A DNA stretch of 64,000 bases, taken from assembly GCA_023313575.1 (NCBI GenBank), contig JAJTTP010000009.1:1798001-1862000 (forward strand), given 5' to 3'. Each line of letters begins with the position of its first letter. Position 1 is the first letter of the stretch. A model generated the notes under the pieces. It worked only from the letters and a program-made list of their open reading frames with translations. It did no database searches and was not told the origin of the DNA. The stretch comes from Eutypella sp. D-1. Taxonomy: Eukaryota > Ascomycota > Sordariomycetes > Xylariales > Diatrypaceae. Shown here one piece after another: positions 1-12,311 of the stretch. The translations under genes and the position numbers were made by a program.

Positions 1-118
1 TATTTATAGCGTCCAGTGCTGTCCTGCTGACCTACGCCCCAAGCAGCATGTCATTCTCTAGCACCTCTCAGTTATTTATCACTCAGATCTCAGCTACTAT
101 CTTTAACACTCGGGCCCC

Positions 119-583
119 ATGATGTCATCCACTCTTGCTATTGAGGTCTCCGACCCCGTGCAGACGCAGACGCAAGAAGACGTTCACGCCACGAATAGCG
201 AGTGGGCGCCACTACCCATACCGCTGCAGGCCAAGCTCACACAACTTCAGAACCTGACGCGAACTGCGCAGGAATTATCGCAGGCTGTAGAAGCGGCGCA
301 GAGGCCGCGGGTTGTGGCTGATGCCCCCAATGGCGAGGGGGAGCTGGAGAACATACGACCGTTCACGCACCGCATTGTACACCGGAAGATAGTAAACGAG
401 CGCGAGCTGGCTTTCGCGCGCGAGGAAGTGCGGCTGCTGCTCTGCGAGCTCGACCAGGCAGCGCGCGACCAATTGTGCGCAAACCGCGGGCTTAAAGACC
501 GGGTCCGTGAGCTCATTGCTGCTGACCCTACCGAGATGGCTGCCTGGGAAGGGGCGAGAACTAACTGGTCCTTCTGGCGCTAA
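119..583 (+). CDS. hypothetical protein, 154 aa
   Basis: An uninterrupted ORF opens with two consecutive ATG codons (119 and 122); the second may be the true start. The product is hydrophilic and probably mostly helical. Residues 35-70 and 95-130 are rich in Leu, Glu, Ala and Arg, which would suit a short coiled coil. There is no signal peptide and no membrane segment. The codons are more GC-rich than the flanking DNA, which supports real coding. I do not recognise a family. It could also be an exon of a larger gene that starts outside the window. Confidence 0.4.
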   Translation: MMSSTLAIEVSDPVQTQTQEDVHATNSEWAPLPIPLQAKLTQLQNLTRTAQELSQAVEAAQRPRVVADAPNGEGELENIRPFTHRIVHRKIVNERELAFAREEVRLLLCELDQAARDQLCANRGLKDRVRELIAADPTEMAAWEGARTNWSFWR

Positions 584-1256
584 GATCTATCGTGAAAGAT
601 ATAATGTATGCAGGCTATTAGATCAATTCATCTACCGAGATAGAACTCGTGGGGTTAGCCTACTGGAAGAATTGATTTCTTCATTTAACACCGAGCTAAC
701 ACGATCACGAAATGCAAAGATTTCGGATTGTTTGCCTAGGTAGCATGAAACTTCATAGTATCACGCCGACGTCCTTGATAAGGCTTCAGGACTCATATGC
801 GACATTAAGGGGGGGGGGGGGAGAGGAGCAGTGTCAGCGCAGGCCGCGGGTCGAAGACCAGCAGGTCACTATAGATAAGTAGAATAAAATTAAGTTTCTG
901 TATTGCCACGGTCGGTTGAGCCTTACTTGGGTGAGGCTTTTCTACAGTAGGTAGGGTCGTCGGAGATAGTAGATCAGGGAATGGTAAGTCCGGGAATCTA
1001 GGATACGAAGGGTTGGCGACCCCCCCCCCCCGGTCCTAGTGATCTCTTTCTTCTACGTGCTAGTATATTCCTACCCTATATTCATCTTCTGAGCGTGATA
1101 TACGTTTACAGTACCCGCGGTATCACGTGTGGGGTCGACCGCTTTAATCGATAACCTGGATACTCCCGATTCAGGGGCTTAAGCCGTCCGACCTTTCAAA
1201 TCGGTGGTTCGACGTGGTCCGATTCCATCACAGTGCTATAATGTGTGCAGTAAGTT
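584..1256. other. intergenic, homopolymer tracts
   Basis: No gene is seen. The stretch holds a 13-nt G run (809-821) and a 12-nt C run (1020-1031). The 3' part may contain the missing first exon and promoter of the membrane protein that follows, but no exon could be fixed. Confidence 0.5.
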
Positions 1257-2147
1257 TTGATTGCAAATGAAAAATTTTCTTCAGCTGCATTAATAGTCAG
1301 TATAGACAATGCCTACCTAGCAGCACAATCTGAAGGAGAGTCGCCCGAAATATGTCGCCCAGGCTCGACATTTCGCAATTACCACGATGAATGCCGAAAA
1401 TGTATACAGGACACTGAATCTGATGCCATCGAATCTTCTCGAGATTCCAAGGAATTTTCATTCGGGGGATTTTTCGACCGTTGCGAATCATATGACTCAA
1501 CGGCTGCTCCAGTGCCCTCGACATCGTCCCTGTCTCGCAACACAATCACCAGCACCTCTTTGTATACAACATCAAACGACGGTTTTAAGACGGTAATTAC
1601 TTCTGTATTTACATTCCAGTCATTGCCGCCGGTGCCACAGACCGGCAATATCCCACTCATAAAATCAGGCAGCACGGGACTGGAAACAGTATATATCCCT
1701 ACCACCTTCATACCCCTATCGGACGTGTTAGCAGAGCAGGCCACTACTTCTCAGAATGCTCCATCTGGTATGCTACTCGATTCTCGCAGAAGTTTCCTAA
1801 TGATGTTAATTATGTTCCAAGCAACGAGTCCACCCTCACCTTCGCCTGTGGGTACCGAGAGCCAGGCTTGGATCGCAGGCCCCGTTGTGGGATCAGTAGT
1901 GGCAGCTGCACTTCTAGTCTTCCTGGGTTTTTTCATCGGGAAGAGAAGACGGACGAGAACATCATCTAGTGAAGTTACAGAGTCCCAAGAAAAGACCAAG
2001 TCTGAACCATATTCGGTCAACCCTCCCGCAGAACCGCCTTCAGAGCTGCCTTCGAGTCCTCAAGTCGCTGAGCTCCCTACGACCCACCCTCCTATGGAAC
2101 TCCCCTCTGGTGAAATAAAAAGCCATAAGGGTGCAGCCGCAGATTAA
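1257..2147 (+). CDS. Ser/Thr-rich single-pass membrane protein (5' end incomplete)
   Basis: The open frame from 1257 to the TAA at 2147 encodes about 296 residues, but it has no in-frame ATG at its head, so the true start must lie in an upstream exon. A gtaagt sits at 1251 and an acceptor-like ttcag near 1280, but that gap is too short for a usual intron. Visible order: a short Cys-containing ectodomain (CRPG...CRKCI...RC, about residues 33-75), a long Ser/Thr/Pro-rich stretch likely to be O-glycosylated, one hydrophobic segment (about 204-226, starting WIAGPVVG), a basic stop-transfer KRRRTR, then a Pro/Glu-rich cytosolic tail. This layout is typical of fungal surface glycoproteins and Mid2/WSC-like sensors. 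No WSC domain is recognisable, so the function is unknown. Confidence 0.6.
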   Translation: MIANEKFSSAALIVSIDNAYLAAQSEGESPEICRPGSTFRNYHDECRKCIQDTESDAIESSRDSKEFSFGGFFDRCESYDSTAAPVPSTSSLSRNTITSTSLYTTSNDGFKTVITSVFTFQSLPPVPQTGNIPLIKSGSTGLETVYIPTTFIPLSDVLAEQATTSQNAPSGMLLDSRRSFLMMLIMFQATSPPSPSPVGTESQAWIAGPVVGSVVAAALLVFLGFFIGKRRRTRTSSSEVTESQEKTKSEPYSVNPPAEPPSELPSSPQVAELPTTHPPMELPSGEIKSHKGAAAD

Positions 2148-3525
2148 CTTCTGGCAATGATAAAACTATACATGCACCTGATTCGGATACATCATTCAAT
2201 TAGTTACATGATTCCTATCTAAGAAACGTTCGCGAGAAAGATGAAAAGTCATCTAACCGTGGCCTTGGCTGCCACTACCCTAACTTAGGGGGGGGGGGTA
2301 TATTTGGCATGGAGACCATGCAACGATACAATCCCTATTCAGCCATCAATCGCTCGCGAGGCGGAATTAGCTTCCTTGTCACCACTGCAGCTAAAATAGA
2401 GCAATACGCTGATTACTATGTCGACAAGCATAACATCCAAACTCACATCATTGCTAAGGCATATACTCCTGGGGGTCTCGTTTACTTTCAGGACCCTGGC
2501 CGTCATGTTTGCGACTAGCTACGCTGAGGGCGTAGCGCCCAGTGAAACATACCTTTCAAAAGCGAATAGAGCGGGCTGTATCTCCCCGTCTTCATTCGCG
2601 ACTTCGACCGCCACGCTGTCGGGACTCGGGGAAGGAGACCTTGAGCGTGCAGCCCAGAAGCCCGTCTGCGCGCTCACTTCAGTCACCGTCTTGAGTCTGT
2701 GTCATTTTTCTGTTAAAGGCATCGGGTGGAGTTGGGAGGAACTAATAGCCGTCAGCTTCTCATGGAATATCAAATGCACGATTCTATGTTAAGGCCAAAC
2801 TGACCTCGTAGAATACACGTATCGTGGCCATGGTGCTTCCCTTGCTCCGACTCTGAAACCGCCGACCATCCCCTTTACGCGCCTCCGACCGCGTTAGGCA
2901 AGACTGAGTTCAGACGGATGGCTTACGGAGGGCGATTATGATGTTGTGACCGCGATTTCTACGTTGCTTATACCGTTCAGATTCGTTGTTCTTTAATTGC
3001 CCCGGCCCATGTTACTAGTGACAGGATTGATTGAAGCAAGGCTTACCCTTTGCTTCTCGGTGCCTACGATGTGTATAATCTGACGTGATTGTTGGGGTCA
3101 GTGCAGACGTGCGTTCATTTAGGCACCCGCCTAAGCACTTGTGACACAACTTATTATGAGAAAGGTGTGCAGTCAGCCGTGCCATCATCCACCAGTGAAC
3201 TGGTCAGCCCCTTGGCCTAATTCCCTACTACTACTCTGTGCTTTGTGCCTGATTGAGGCCTAGCTAATCGCCTTGTGACCGCGACTTACAAGGTAGACAT
3301 CCGGGAGCTTCAGAGAGTGTATGCTCTACGAGTTGGGGGGTTGCGCGGCCGCATTATGCCGACGCGGGGTCGGCTCGGCGACTTAATCATGATGTATAAG
3401 TATATCGTCCCGGCCTCTCCGCAATCAATATACCAATATATCTATGCTATCTTCCATCAGCGCACGTTCTAGTTTGATTTTCATAAATTTCCAAAATCAT
3501 AGCCGGTTACCCTCGCAGATCAAAT
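2148..3525. other. intergenic, no supported gene
   Basis: Several short open frames occur (for example 2309-2518 and 2418-2792), but none has recognisable content or splice partners. An 11-nt G run lies at 2288-2298. The last few hundred bases should hold the promoter of the NmrA-like gene. Confidence 0.5.
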
Positions 3526-4929
3526 ATGGTGAAAATTGCCATTGCCGGAGCCTCGAGCAGTATGTCGCCGACCCACGAAAGCCTCATTCTGCCTAAGAAG
3601 TGTCTATAACCCAACTAATTTCTCAACATATTATTAAGAACTGGCCAGGGAGATCCTAGACAGACTGGTCGAGACAGGGAAGCACGAGATAATAGCCTTA
3701 GTTCGAAAGGTTAGAGATCTCTTGACTGAGATCAACACTCTTTCATACTACACATGCACGGACAAGCTTTCAATTACAGCCAACTGGACTTGCTGACATG
3801 GGACCCGCAGGACCCGGCCCAGTTTCCGGCGCTGCCCGGCGTGAAGTGGGTGCGGACAACGTACGAGGACGAGGCGGAGCTGGTGCAGCTGCTAGAGGGA
3901 GTGCACACGGTGCTGTGCTTCTTCGTCGTCCACCTGGATGTGAACAACCAAGCGCAGAAACGCCTCATCAATGCCGCTGTCAAAGCCGGCGTTCGGCGCT
4001 ACGCGCCAGCCGAGTGGTCGGCGTAAGCATGCCATTCCCATACACACGCATGCACACATATCCCCATATACGCTAGATGAACTATGCGCTGACCGCCAAC
4101 CGCCCATGAAACCAGTGGCCTGAAGATGGAGACCGCGGTTGATGTGTGGCCCTTTTACGCCGGGAAGGCTGAGGTCGGCCACTACCTGGAAGAGCTAAAC
4201 AAGGAGAAGAAGGTAAGTCTAGTCCTATTGCAATACCTGTGAAGGTCTGCAGGAACAGCGGCGCTAAAATCTCATGCGAAGGTCCTGGAGTACTGCCGGT
4301 TCCAGTGCGGAATGTACCTGGACAGCCTGGGGTACCCTCACGCCACCACTCGGCACGTAAGAGCAGCAGCGGTGTACTTCAACTTCGAGACAATGCACGC
4401 AACGGGCATCGAGGGAACGGCAGCCGAGGACTCGGTGTCCTATACGGCGATCAGCGATGTCGCCAACATTGTTGCCCGCGCCGTAGAGTTTGAGGGCGAG
4501 TGGCCCGCCATAGGTGGGATTCGCGGGAATCAGGCGTCCTTCTCGGACGTCCTCGAGTTAGGACCTCGGATTCAGGGTAAGTGATCTCTCCCATTCTTTA
4601 CTTTCTCCAAAGAAATCCAACGTCTACAAACCCGACAGCGGGACGATGAGGCGCGTATTCCCTCTCATTGATGCTGATGTGGCCTTCTAGGCAAGCCGTT
4701 CGAGGTAGACTGGCTGAAATTGGAGGACCTAGAGGCTGGGCGGGTGGAGGGACAGGGGGCGCTGACGCAGGAGACGATCCGGACCTTCTCTCCAGTGGTG
4801 CTCCGAGGAACGCTGCTGGCAATACACCGCGGCATGTGGACAGTGTCCGACGAGTGGAACCAAATCTTCCCAGACTACGAATTTACTCAAGTCGAGGACT
4901 ACCTCAGGCAGTTCTGGACAGGAGAGTAA
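3526..4929 (+). CDS. NmrA-like / isoflavone reductase-like family protein, six exons
   Basis: Exons 3526-3559, 3639-3709, 3811-4022, 4116-4212, 4282-4576 and 4691-4929 join in phase to give about 315 aa. The introns have good borders (gtatgt, gtaagc, gtaagt; branch CTAAT/CTGAC; ends aag or cag/tag). The N-terminus (MVKIAIAGASS) is a Rossmann beta-strand and glycine loop, though the loop is degenerate compared with GxxGxxG. It is followed by the family's (K)HEIIALVRK strand and a GVRRYAPAEWS motif, the hallmark of NmrA-like and phenylcoumaran/isoflavone reductase proteins. The C-terminal half carries the substrate-domain features (TAISDVANIVARA). Such proteins bind NAD(P) and act as reductases or redox-sensing regulators; the substrate cannot be deduced. 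The start is the only ATG that fits the Rossmann strand. Confidence 0.85.
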
Positions 4930-6312
4930 ACTGGGCTGCCAGTTGCTGCATCCCACCCCCCCCTCCGTTTTTTCGCCGGGGACGGCAGGTGAGGTAGTAC
5001 GAAGGCACTTGGGAAGCTTATAGATCTTTTTTTTTTTCGTATGCAGATTACGGTAATGTGTCAGACACTTGTCTAAACGGAATTTTCTACTTCAATCTGA
5101 TGTGACGATAGGTGAATGCAGCACCGATTACACGTGCGCAAAAACGGCCAAAAGAAAGGGGACAGAGTATAGGGGGTAGAGAAAAGGGCATGTTTCGTCA
5201 CTCGTGGTGCCACAGCCAAGTTTCTGGTAAGGAACCGCCATTGCGGGTTTTGCAGGTGTCCACTTAATCGTGAGTATAAGTAGGCCAACAAGGGCAAGCA
5301 GATACCAACATCCCAAAGCCACGCCTAATCAATTGATTTCGGTTCATCTCCCCGCCGCTTGATTACAGTGTAGCATCTGCGGTGCCGAAGGTGGACAAGG
5401 GTAGGTAGGTAGGTAGCATAAACGTAGTATTTCTCCACCCACGCACCTATCCATCTAGCTAGGCATCTATAGTAGCATCTTCCTGCTGACCTAGGTGGGC
5501 ACGTACGTAGTGGTCGCATAGACTAATTACAACGTCTCACTGTAACCAGGTTATTACGTGAAAAGGGCGAGTGGAGGCTTGATAGTCGCCGAGCCCTTGT
5601 CTCGGAGGTTCATCCTGCATAGAGCAAGATGAGCGTCGAGAGAGAAAAGAATCAAGAAAGGTCTCTTATATGGGCTGATGATGAATACAGAATCGTGCTA
5701 TATGCTATGCTGAAGTCGGCCCGCGTCATGACTCCGCCAGGAACGCCAATTTCAAGGATCTTTATTTCGAAGTTCAGACACGAGATTGTAGTCACAGGAC
5801 ACCAGTAAAGAGATAGTAGAATATTGTGGTTGGTTATGACATAACCACCCATTGTTGTTTCTTTATTCTTATCACATCAAACTCATCTAATCCAAGTCCC
5901 CTCACCAGCCAGTCAGCATAGCGGGCAAAGAAACCCAAAATGAAAAGCCAATCCGATCACACAGTGGTACTTTCCCAGAAGACCAATCGCTATGCCTCCC
6001 CGCCGCCCTCTTCCGTTCCCTTGCCTTTACCGAAGAACCCATATGTACAAAAAGGGAAGAAGGAAGAAAAGAAAGCAGAGAAGAAAAAGAAGAAAGAAAA
6101 GAGAGGGCCCCGACGCGTACTAGAGTACGGCGAAAGAAATTGTGTGTACAAAATTCCGGGCTGTCTCAAAACAAGACAAGGAAAAAGGGGGGCCGGGTAT
6201 CTATCCGTCATTCTCTGCTCCAGGAAAAAGACTGCATCTGAATATTTAAGAAATGAATGTAAGAAGAGAAGAAGGCGTTCTGTGTGGAAGCGGGTCTACC
6301 AAGCTGGACCGC
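4930..6312. other. intergenic between convergent genes
   Basis: The region lies between the plus-strand NmrA-like gene and the 3' end of the minus-strand monooxygenase. It contains a T run (about 5028-5037), a short aggt repeat near 5404-5416 and an A/G-rich Lys-coding stretch at 6050-6105. The open frame 5940-6326 is a low-complexity Lys/Glu frame over the monooxygenase 3' region and is not supported as a gene. Confidence 0.5.
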
Positions 6313-6996
6313 CTAGCACTGGGTAGGCTCGCCCGTGTTGCTCGACGTGTTCTCGACATCGGGGCCGGGCTCAGGGTAGAGGACGTCGACGCCCTCAGCG
6401 ACGCACCAGCCGTTTCCGAGATGAGCGATGAAGATCTCGGGGCGCTGGTCGAAGGGGACGTCCTGGCGGCGGGAGATCTCCTGGACCTGACGGCGGGCCT
6501 TGGCGCTGGCGCCCGTGATGGTGACGGCAGCGCAGTTGTGGTAGAATTCGCGGTTGCCGGAGTGGTTGATCCAGGACCAGGAGAAGACGGCTTCGCCAGT
6601 GGGCGCGTCGGCGGGGACGTTGAAGTCGAAGCTGCCACCGGCGACGGGGCAGTTGCCGATGATCGACTTGATCACCCGGAAGGTCTCGCCCTTGTCGTAC
6701 GACAGGGAGAACTGGCACGAGCCACCGTTGTGCGCCGCGCCGTCACCAATCTTGACCGTCTGTGCGCTGCCCTGGCCCCAGGTGGCGACCGACGCTCCCT
6801 CGGGCTTGCCCAGGTACTCCAGGGCACCCTTGCAAGGGTAGTCGGCCATGGTAGCCAGCGGTGAGTTGATGTCGTAGTCGATAGAGTTGCCCGCGTTGGG
6901 GTTCTCCTTGGCCGTGATCGGGGGAGGCTCAACCATGTGAATGTGGCCGGCGACTGAGCCGGTCAGCGCGGCGAGCACGGAGAAAGCGAACTTCAT
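6313..6996 (-). CDS. secreted AA11-like lytic polysaccharide monooxygenase
   Basis: A single exon encodes 227 aa. A signal peptide (1-17, ending SVAG) leaves His18 as the mature N-terminus, the first ligand of the copper histidine brace. His89 in the AAHNGGSC motif fits the second histidine, and the Tyr in NREFYHNC the axial position. Conserved ADYPC, GSCQFS, SIIGNCP and SWSWIN motifs match the fungal AA11-like group rather than AA9. These enzymes oxidatively cleave polysaccharides, chitin for true AA11; the substrate here is inferred. After the catalytic domain (about 18-165) come two dibasic RRQ sites and a short Cys-containing tail of about 50 residues with no known carbohydrate-binding module. 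The ATG gives a perfect secretion signal, so the start is firm. Confidence 0.88.
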   Translation of the reverse strand: MKFAFSVLAALTGSVAGHIHMVEPPPITAKENPNAGNSIDYDINSPLATMADYPCKGALEYLGKPEGASVATWGQGSAQTVKIGDGAAHNGGSCQFSLSYDKGETFRVIKSIIGNCPVAGGSFDFNVPADAPTGEAVFSWSWINHSGNREFYHNCAAVTITGASAKARRQVQEISRRQDVPFDQRPEIFIAHLGNGWCVAEGVDVLYPEPGPDVENTSSNTGEPTQC

Positions 6997-7306
6997 CTTG
7001 GCGTTTTGTTGTTGGAGTTTCTCGTAAGAGCTATTGGGTATCGATGATAATGATGGATATTCTGAGAGCCGTCTAGCAGCTATACCAGGCTGTTTGTTAT
7101 ATGTAGGTTTTTAGTTTTGGTTCTGATAAGGAATGTGCGCTCTCGAGAGTTCGCTTGAAGAAGGAATGAAGCTTGGAAACCAGCTAGGGTATTCCGGTAA
7201 AGAGGCTTTTGAAAGGAAGGTGAGTGTGAGAGAAAGCAGATGCTGCTGTTTGCTAATAGTGATGATGAGAATGTCTGCCTCCCAAAGAGAGGGAGAATTA
7301 AGCCTG

Positions 7307-7314
7307 CTTTATAG
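7307..7314 (-). promoter_or_regulatory. possible TATA element of the monooxygenase gene
   Basis: The minus strand reads CTATAAAG about 310 nt upstream of the start codon. Position and sequence would suit a TATA box with a long leader. No other evidence supports it. Confidence 0.25.
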
Positions 7315-9816
7315 TCATGAAGGTAGAGACATGATTCCATACGGAACTCGAAGCATAAGCGGGTACAACGTCACAGGTCGCATCGCCCCGGGCCTGTGAT
7401 GGCGTAGTCTTAGACTGCTAGACGTTGCATACCTTCCCACCTGAGCGCTTCTACCCCTGAGCCGTGGAGGACCGGGTCCGGGAAGCCCTGGACAGCTACG
7501 GCAGTAGCTACAGGGGCCGGGTTCGATGATGGGAGGGGGTGACAATCTCGAATGAAGGACGAATGGAACGCGCCTAAGAGCTGCCAAAAAGGGGCGAGGT
7601 GCTCTGGACAGGACAGGGGTCAGCCGCCACGATATTGTGGAGAGGTGTTATGCATATCGATCTTGGACGGTAGCTGGACCCACCGGGCATCGAAATGTGG
7701 TAGGTCATGGCCGAATCAGAAGGACGGAAGGGTGAGGTCGCAGTCACGATGGACCTTGTCCACCTAGATGCACCTACTCCACTACCTGACGAGTATCATA
7801 TGTGGAGAGAGCCCGAGCATGGTTCGTCGTCGATGAAAGGAGAGAGCTGGTAGCTACCCACTCTGGAACTAATAATAGTCACATATCAAGACGTCAGAGT
7901 AGTGAAAATTATCCCTCATCACCAAAATTCTCCATAGGGCATGTGTAAAGAGAATAGCGATGATACACAAGGAGGTAGATCGGCCGCATTATCTTGGCAG
8001 ATTCTAGCCATAGAATAGCTATCGCAAGCAGATCTAGGCACCATCTACAGGGGTAAAAGGGCCAACCGACACCATAAAATGTTCGACCAGTCTAACATCC
8101 TATCATTCGACGATGGTAGTGGCAGTGGCACAGAGATCTCCGGGTAGGGGGTTATGGAGTCGGCAACGGACATGCTTACATTGGACAGCTCCCGGACCAA
8201 TTCCTACGCTAGAAGACTATATAAACCTATAAGTGGGCGATGAGAACTGTGGACCTGCAGGCGTGTATGCATGGCACGGAACATGCAATGTGCAGTTTAA
8301 AATCCATTTGTGGTTTCAAGCGCGGTTAATCGCATCCAAGCGGCTCGTGGGTGGTCGACTCCAGTAGATGTACGCATGTATGATGCCGTTACGACCGATG
8401 CATCCATCTATTCAGGTATCCAATGAGACCCGTCGCGTACCTGACCTGTGCGTAGTACCGAACTGGACTGACTGATAACGACAGGCCTGCAACGTTGCAC
8501 ACATGGAACCCTCATCAACCCTAATATCTCGGCCATGGGCAATCATGATCCGAAACAGAGAAGAGTGGGTGATTCGTGGGCGTGTGGGTGAGTGGGCATC
8601 TGGGCAGGTGGATGGTGTGGATGGTGCAAAGGTGTAAAAGGCGTGGCGGGCCCCAATCGGGTAGTAGACAAGACCGCCAAAATAGGCAGGTCTATAACTC
8701 GAGCAACCTGCGAATCTCACTGATACTCTCGGCTTTTGCTGAGAATTTCCACTGAATACAGATAAGGATCTCACGAGAGTGTGATGCGTCCTCGAGACCT
8801 CGCCTACCTTGGGTACCTAAGTAAGTTACCTGATATGTGGCGCTTACACTGGTTTGGTATTGCTAAACCCCAAATTTAGGGGTAAAGGTCAAGACTGGCA
8901 GAGCCCAGACTGGGCTGTAGAGTAACTGGCAAGCCTGGTAGGTGGTATTTTCACCTCGACATCAGTCGTCGTGGTTACACCTAGCATACCTAACTATACA
9001 CCTCGACAGGTGTAGTGAGCTAAACATAGCATGCCCACGATGCCCTGGCCAACTTGTTTCTTGCCGAGCCTCAAGCGTAGACGGTGCTAGAGCGCTGGGA
9101 TGAAACGTCTTGACAAGGAGGAGAGAAGATCGGAAGTGCTAGGCTAGTTAATGGATTATATCTGTCGAGATCGGGGACCCGGGGAACCAAAGCGCGCCCC
9201 CCTACTAGTCGAATAAAATGTTCCTAGCTCGGCGTATATGACGCGGTATATCGCACCCTATGTATAAAGGCACATAGACATGGACGCCTTCATCAGACAG
9301 GCTCGCCAGGCGCTAGGACTGAATTAAGATGCCTTATCCGCACCCTGTTAATGGAAGACCTACGCATTCCATGCATTGGAACTTACGTACGCCAATACGT
9401 AGGCCAGACAGCCCAGGCTAAAACCTCGACGGCAAAGCATGACAGGCTTAGACAGGCCGCCAAGGCCGCAGGTGAACAAAACGGCGTATCAGCCACACGC
9501 ACTTTAACGCCGAAGGGATCGACGCCGGGTCTGAAACCTTCCCCACCCCTACCCAAAATATCACCGTTTATCCACTTTCTCACGACTTTCCTAATGCGGA
9601 AGAATGGGGAGAGGAGGCAACCAGGCTTGCCCAGGAAAGAGACCAAACAACGAAACGGCCCCAAAAGGAAACATTATTACAGGCCAACGAGGGCCTCGCA
9701 TAAGGTTGGACGGGGCCGAAAGTCTGTTACAGAACAGACTTCTCGGCCCGGACCTACGAATCCCAACTTCTTCGAGGTTTCACGTTTCCTACTTTCCAGC
9801 TCGACATGGATGACGG

Positions 9817-9836
9817 GAAACGAAACGAAACGAAAC
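9817..9836. repeat. (gaaac)4 tandem repeat
   Basis: Four exact copies of a pentanucleotide, followed by a decayed copy. It is one of several 3-4 copy pentamer repeats in intergenic parts of the window. Confidence 0.8.
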
Positions 9837-12311
9837 AAAACGCAATGCGAGTTAAAAAAAGACAACATCAATTGATTTTATTTTTCAAATCTCTCTTTTG
9901 ACTTCCAGCTTGCGTCTGCCTTGCCTCGTAAATCCCCGCTGCCTGTCACAGTTCGCTCGCCGGCGTAACTCCTGTATATAGTTCCTCCACCACCATGGGA
10001 CAAACTTCTTTCCCTCCTCGGCCCCCCCCCCTCAATTTTCCTTTCTTGTGCCGTAGATAGAAGATGGAACGGAACGAAATGGAAGAAAAAGGAAGGAAAG
10101 GGTGTGGATGATGGAAAGAACCGTTCATCTCGCGCCGAAATCCACCACCACTACCACGTGTTGCATCGACGTTCGTGGCACCTGCCTTACTTAGCAATGT
10201 GTAGTTTTCAATGTCAAGTTAGAACCTTAAATGAAATCAATCGATCGTCTGGTCCGGACCATATCTCAGAGGCTTCCTTTCAATGGGCTTAGCCTTGACT
10301 AAACTCTATATGGACGAAAGCTACGCGGCTGTCTAGGCGTCAGGGGCTATGATGGTGGTAATGGTATTGGTCTCGCTAGCTAATAAGCTGCTATGCGCTA
10401 TGTCATCAAACCTCCCTGCTCGTCCTACCTACTCGCCTGCCCTTTATATTAATCACTGCTTGGCATCCGGCGTATGGATAAGCTAGGTTGGAACCCCTCT
10501 ATCTCGTCTCGCGAATCTTCTCCCCTTCACTCACCCCCCACGCGGCCGTCATTGGCACTGCCTAATTTGATCTCAACATAATGTGATGTAGTCAGGCCAT
10601 GAAGGCAGTTGGTCGGGCCGCCGGAGATAAGAGGTGTGGTTATGGGGAAGGGGATGGCCTTGCCTGACCTGACCTCACTCCCTACTCTTCGCTTCTTCCC
10701 TCAATTCCTATTCCCTTCCTCCTTGAACCTCCCCTCCTATTTTTCCATGTAGACGTGTAAAAATGGCCGGCATCGACGGGCCTCCCAGATCTCAGAAAAT
10801 TATCTAATCATTGGCATGGAGGATCTGAGGATATATCTGTACGTCTTTATGCCCCTTCTTCGCTAACACTTTCCTCTCGCATGTATGCCTAGGATTGAAG
10901 GAAGCGTTACGACAGGAGCATGATGACATGGTATAAAGGCACAGCTAGCCCCTGGGTCGGGCGGTGGCGATAACAGAGGATGTGACCGACCTGGTATGTA
11001 ACATCGCCGGGTGTCATCACGAAGTAGGGTCTTAAATTTGGCCGGTGCCAGTCTCAGTTTCCGTCTCCTCTCCTCATTAGTCACTCTCGTGGTGCATCAT
11101 CCACTCGCACGCACACAATCTCTCTCCCCCCTCTCCTCACCGGCCTATGCGATGGGCTCCCCCAGCATCCCCATCGAGGCCTGGGCCATATCGATATCGT
11201 GTTGTGACATTGCCTCTGTTGGGAGTAGTGATACTGCGCGAGGCCATGCACGTGGCGAGAGAGTCCCACATCCCGAGGATGGGGCGCCTGCTCGGATTTG
11301 AGTCCAAATTCTGTGCTCTGATTCCATTCAGAGCCCCAGCCTGCTTTTACGGGCCAACAATGGTGGCTCATAGGAACAAGCATGATGGGCGAAAGTGTGC
11401 TTCATTTAATTGCAAAGGACATACATCCAGATAGCATGTTCATGTGTTGGTTTCGGCATGTGGAATGCTGTTAGGTAGGCAATAGGTGGCGGGCGACCTC
11501 GAAGTTGCTGTGGAGTCCAGACGTGCCGTGCCATTCATGGATATTGTGGTCGATCGTGCAGCTGCTACGAAACTGATCTCACAAGATGCCTGTCACTTTA
11601 CGAGAACAGTGATGTCGGAATAATATCTCAATTGAGGAGTTATTGATGATATATGACGCTTGTTTTGGGGGGGATGGCTATCCCCAAAATGTTAAGTTTG
11701 GGCCGTCCTCGCTGTTCGGGTGAAGCTGATAAAATGTTTGCAGCAGCCTCTGCCTGGCACAAACAGCTAGGCAATGGAGTTTGTTGAAGCCGGGAGTCCT
11801 CACACATCGCCTCAACCCCCTTCCGACAGGATCGATACTCTCATAGCTCGATGACCCCCTTCCTGCAGTCCTTCTCGCTCTTCCTACTCCAATATTTTCC
11901 TATCCTTGCCGGCCCCTAAGGCCGAGAGATGCATCGGGCAAGTGGGATACTTGCAGGTCATATCCTACTCGGGTCAAGCTACTAAGGGCTACATAAGATA
12001 ATTACCGCTGCGGATTCGTTCCAGATCCAGCTTGATAATCCGTCGAAGGTAGGCCAACGGCACCTGTCCAGTAGGATCGTGTCGACTTGATCTTCAGGTC
12101 GCCTCGTCATGCTGAGCAATTCCACATGAAACTCGGTCGGTGCACACTATGAATTGATAATGACGGCGGTTCATACTAATAGTCCATGAAGATGGGACGA
12201 GACTAAACGGAACAGGTCGCCTATACCAATGCTGGAATGAATGAAGAGATCAGAGGTGCGCCAATGCGCGGCGCCGGGGGTATATTCAGCAAAGCAATCG
12301 GATCATCGCTC

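Larger units (their letters stand above)
6997..12311. other. 5.3 kb gene-poor region
   Basis: No convincing gene is seen. The longest open frame, 9351-9875 (+, 174 aa), starts with ATG but has a mixed basic composition, no domain and ends in a (gaaac)4 repeat, so it is treated as chance. Minus frames 8412-8774 and 9946-10197 are likewise unsupported. The left end contains the monooxygenase promoter and the right end the Pbp1 3' region. A short palindrome, TACACCT-CGAC-AGGTGTA, lies near 8996-9013. Confidence 0.5.

Noticed and set aside
5940..6326. Lys-rich 128-codon frame
   Set aside because: A/G-rich low complexity overlapping the monooxygenase 3' region; no conserved content.
9351..9875. 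174-codon plus frame in the 7-12 kb desert
   Set aside because: Begins with ATG but has random-looking composition, no domain, and ends inside a pentamer repeat.
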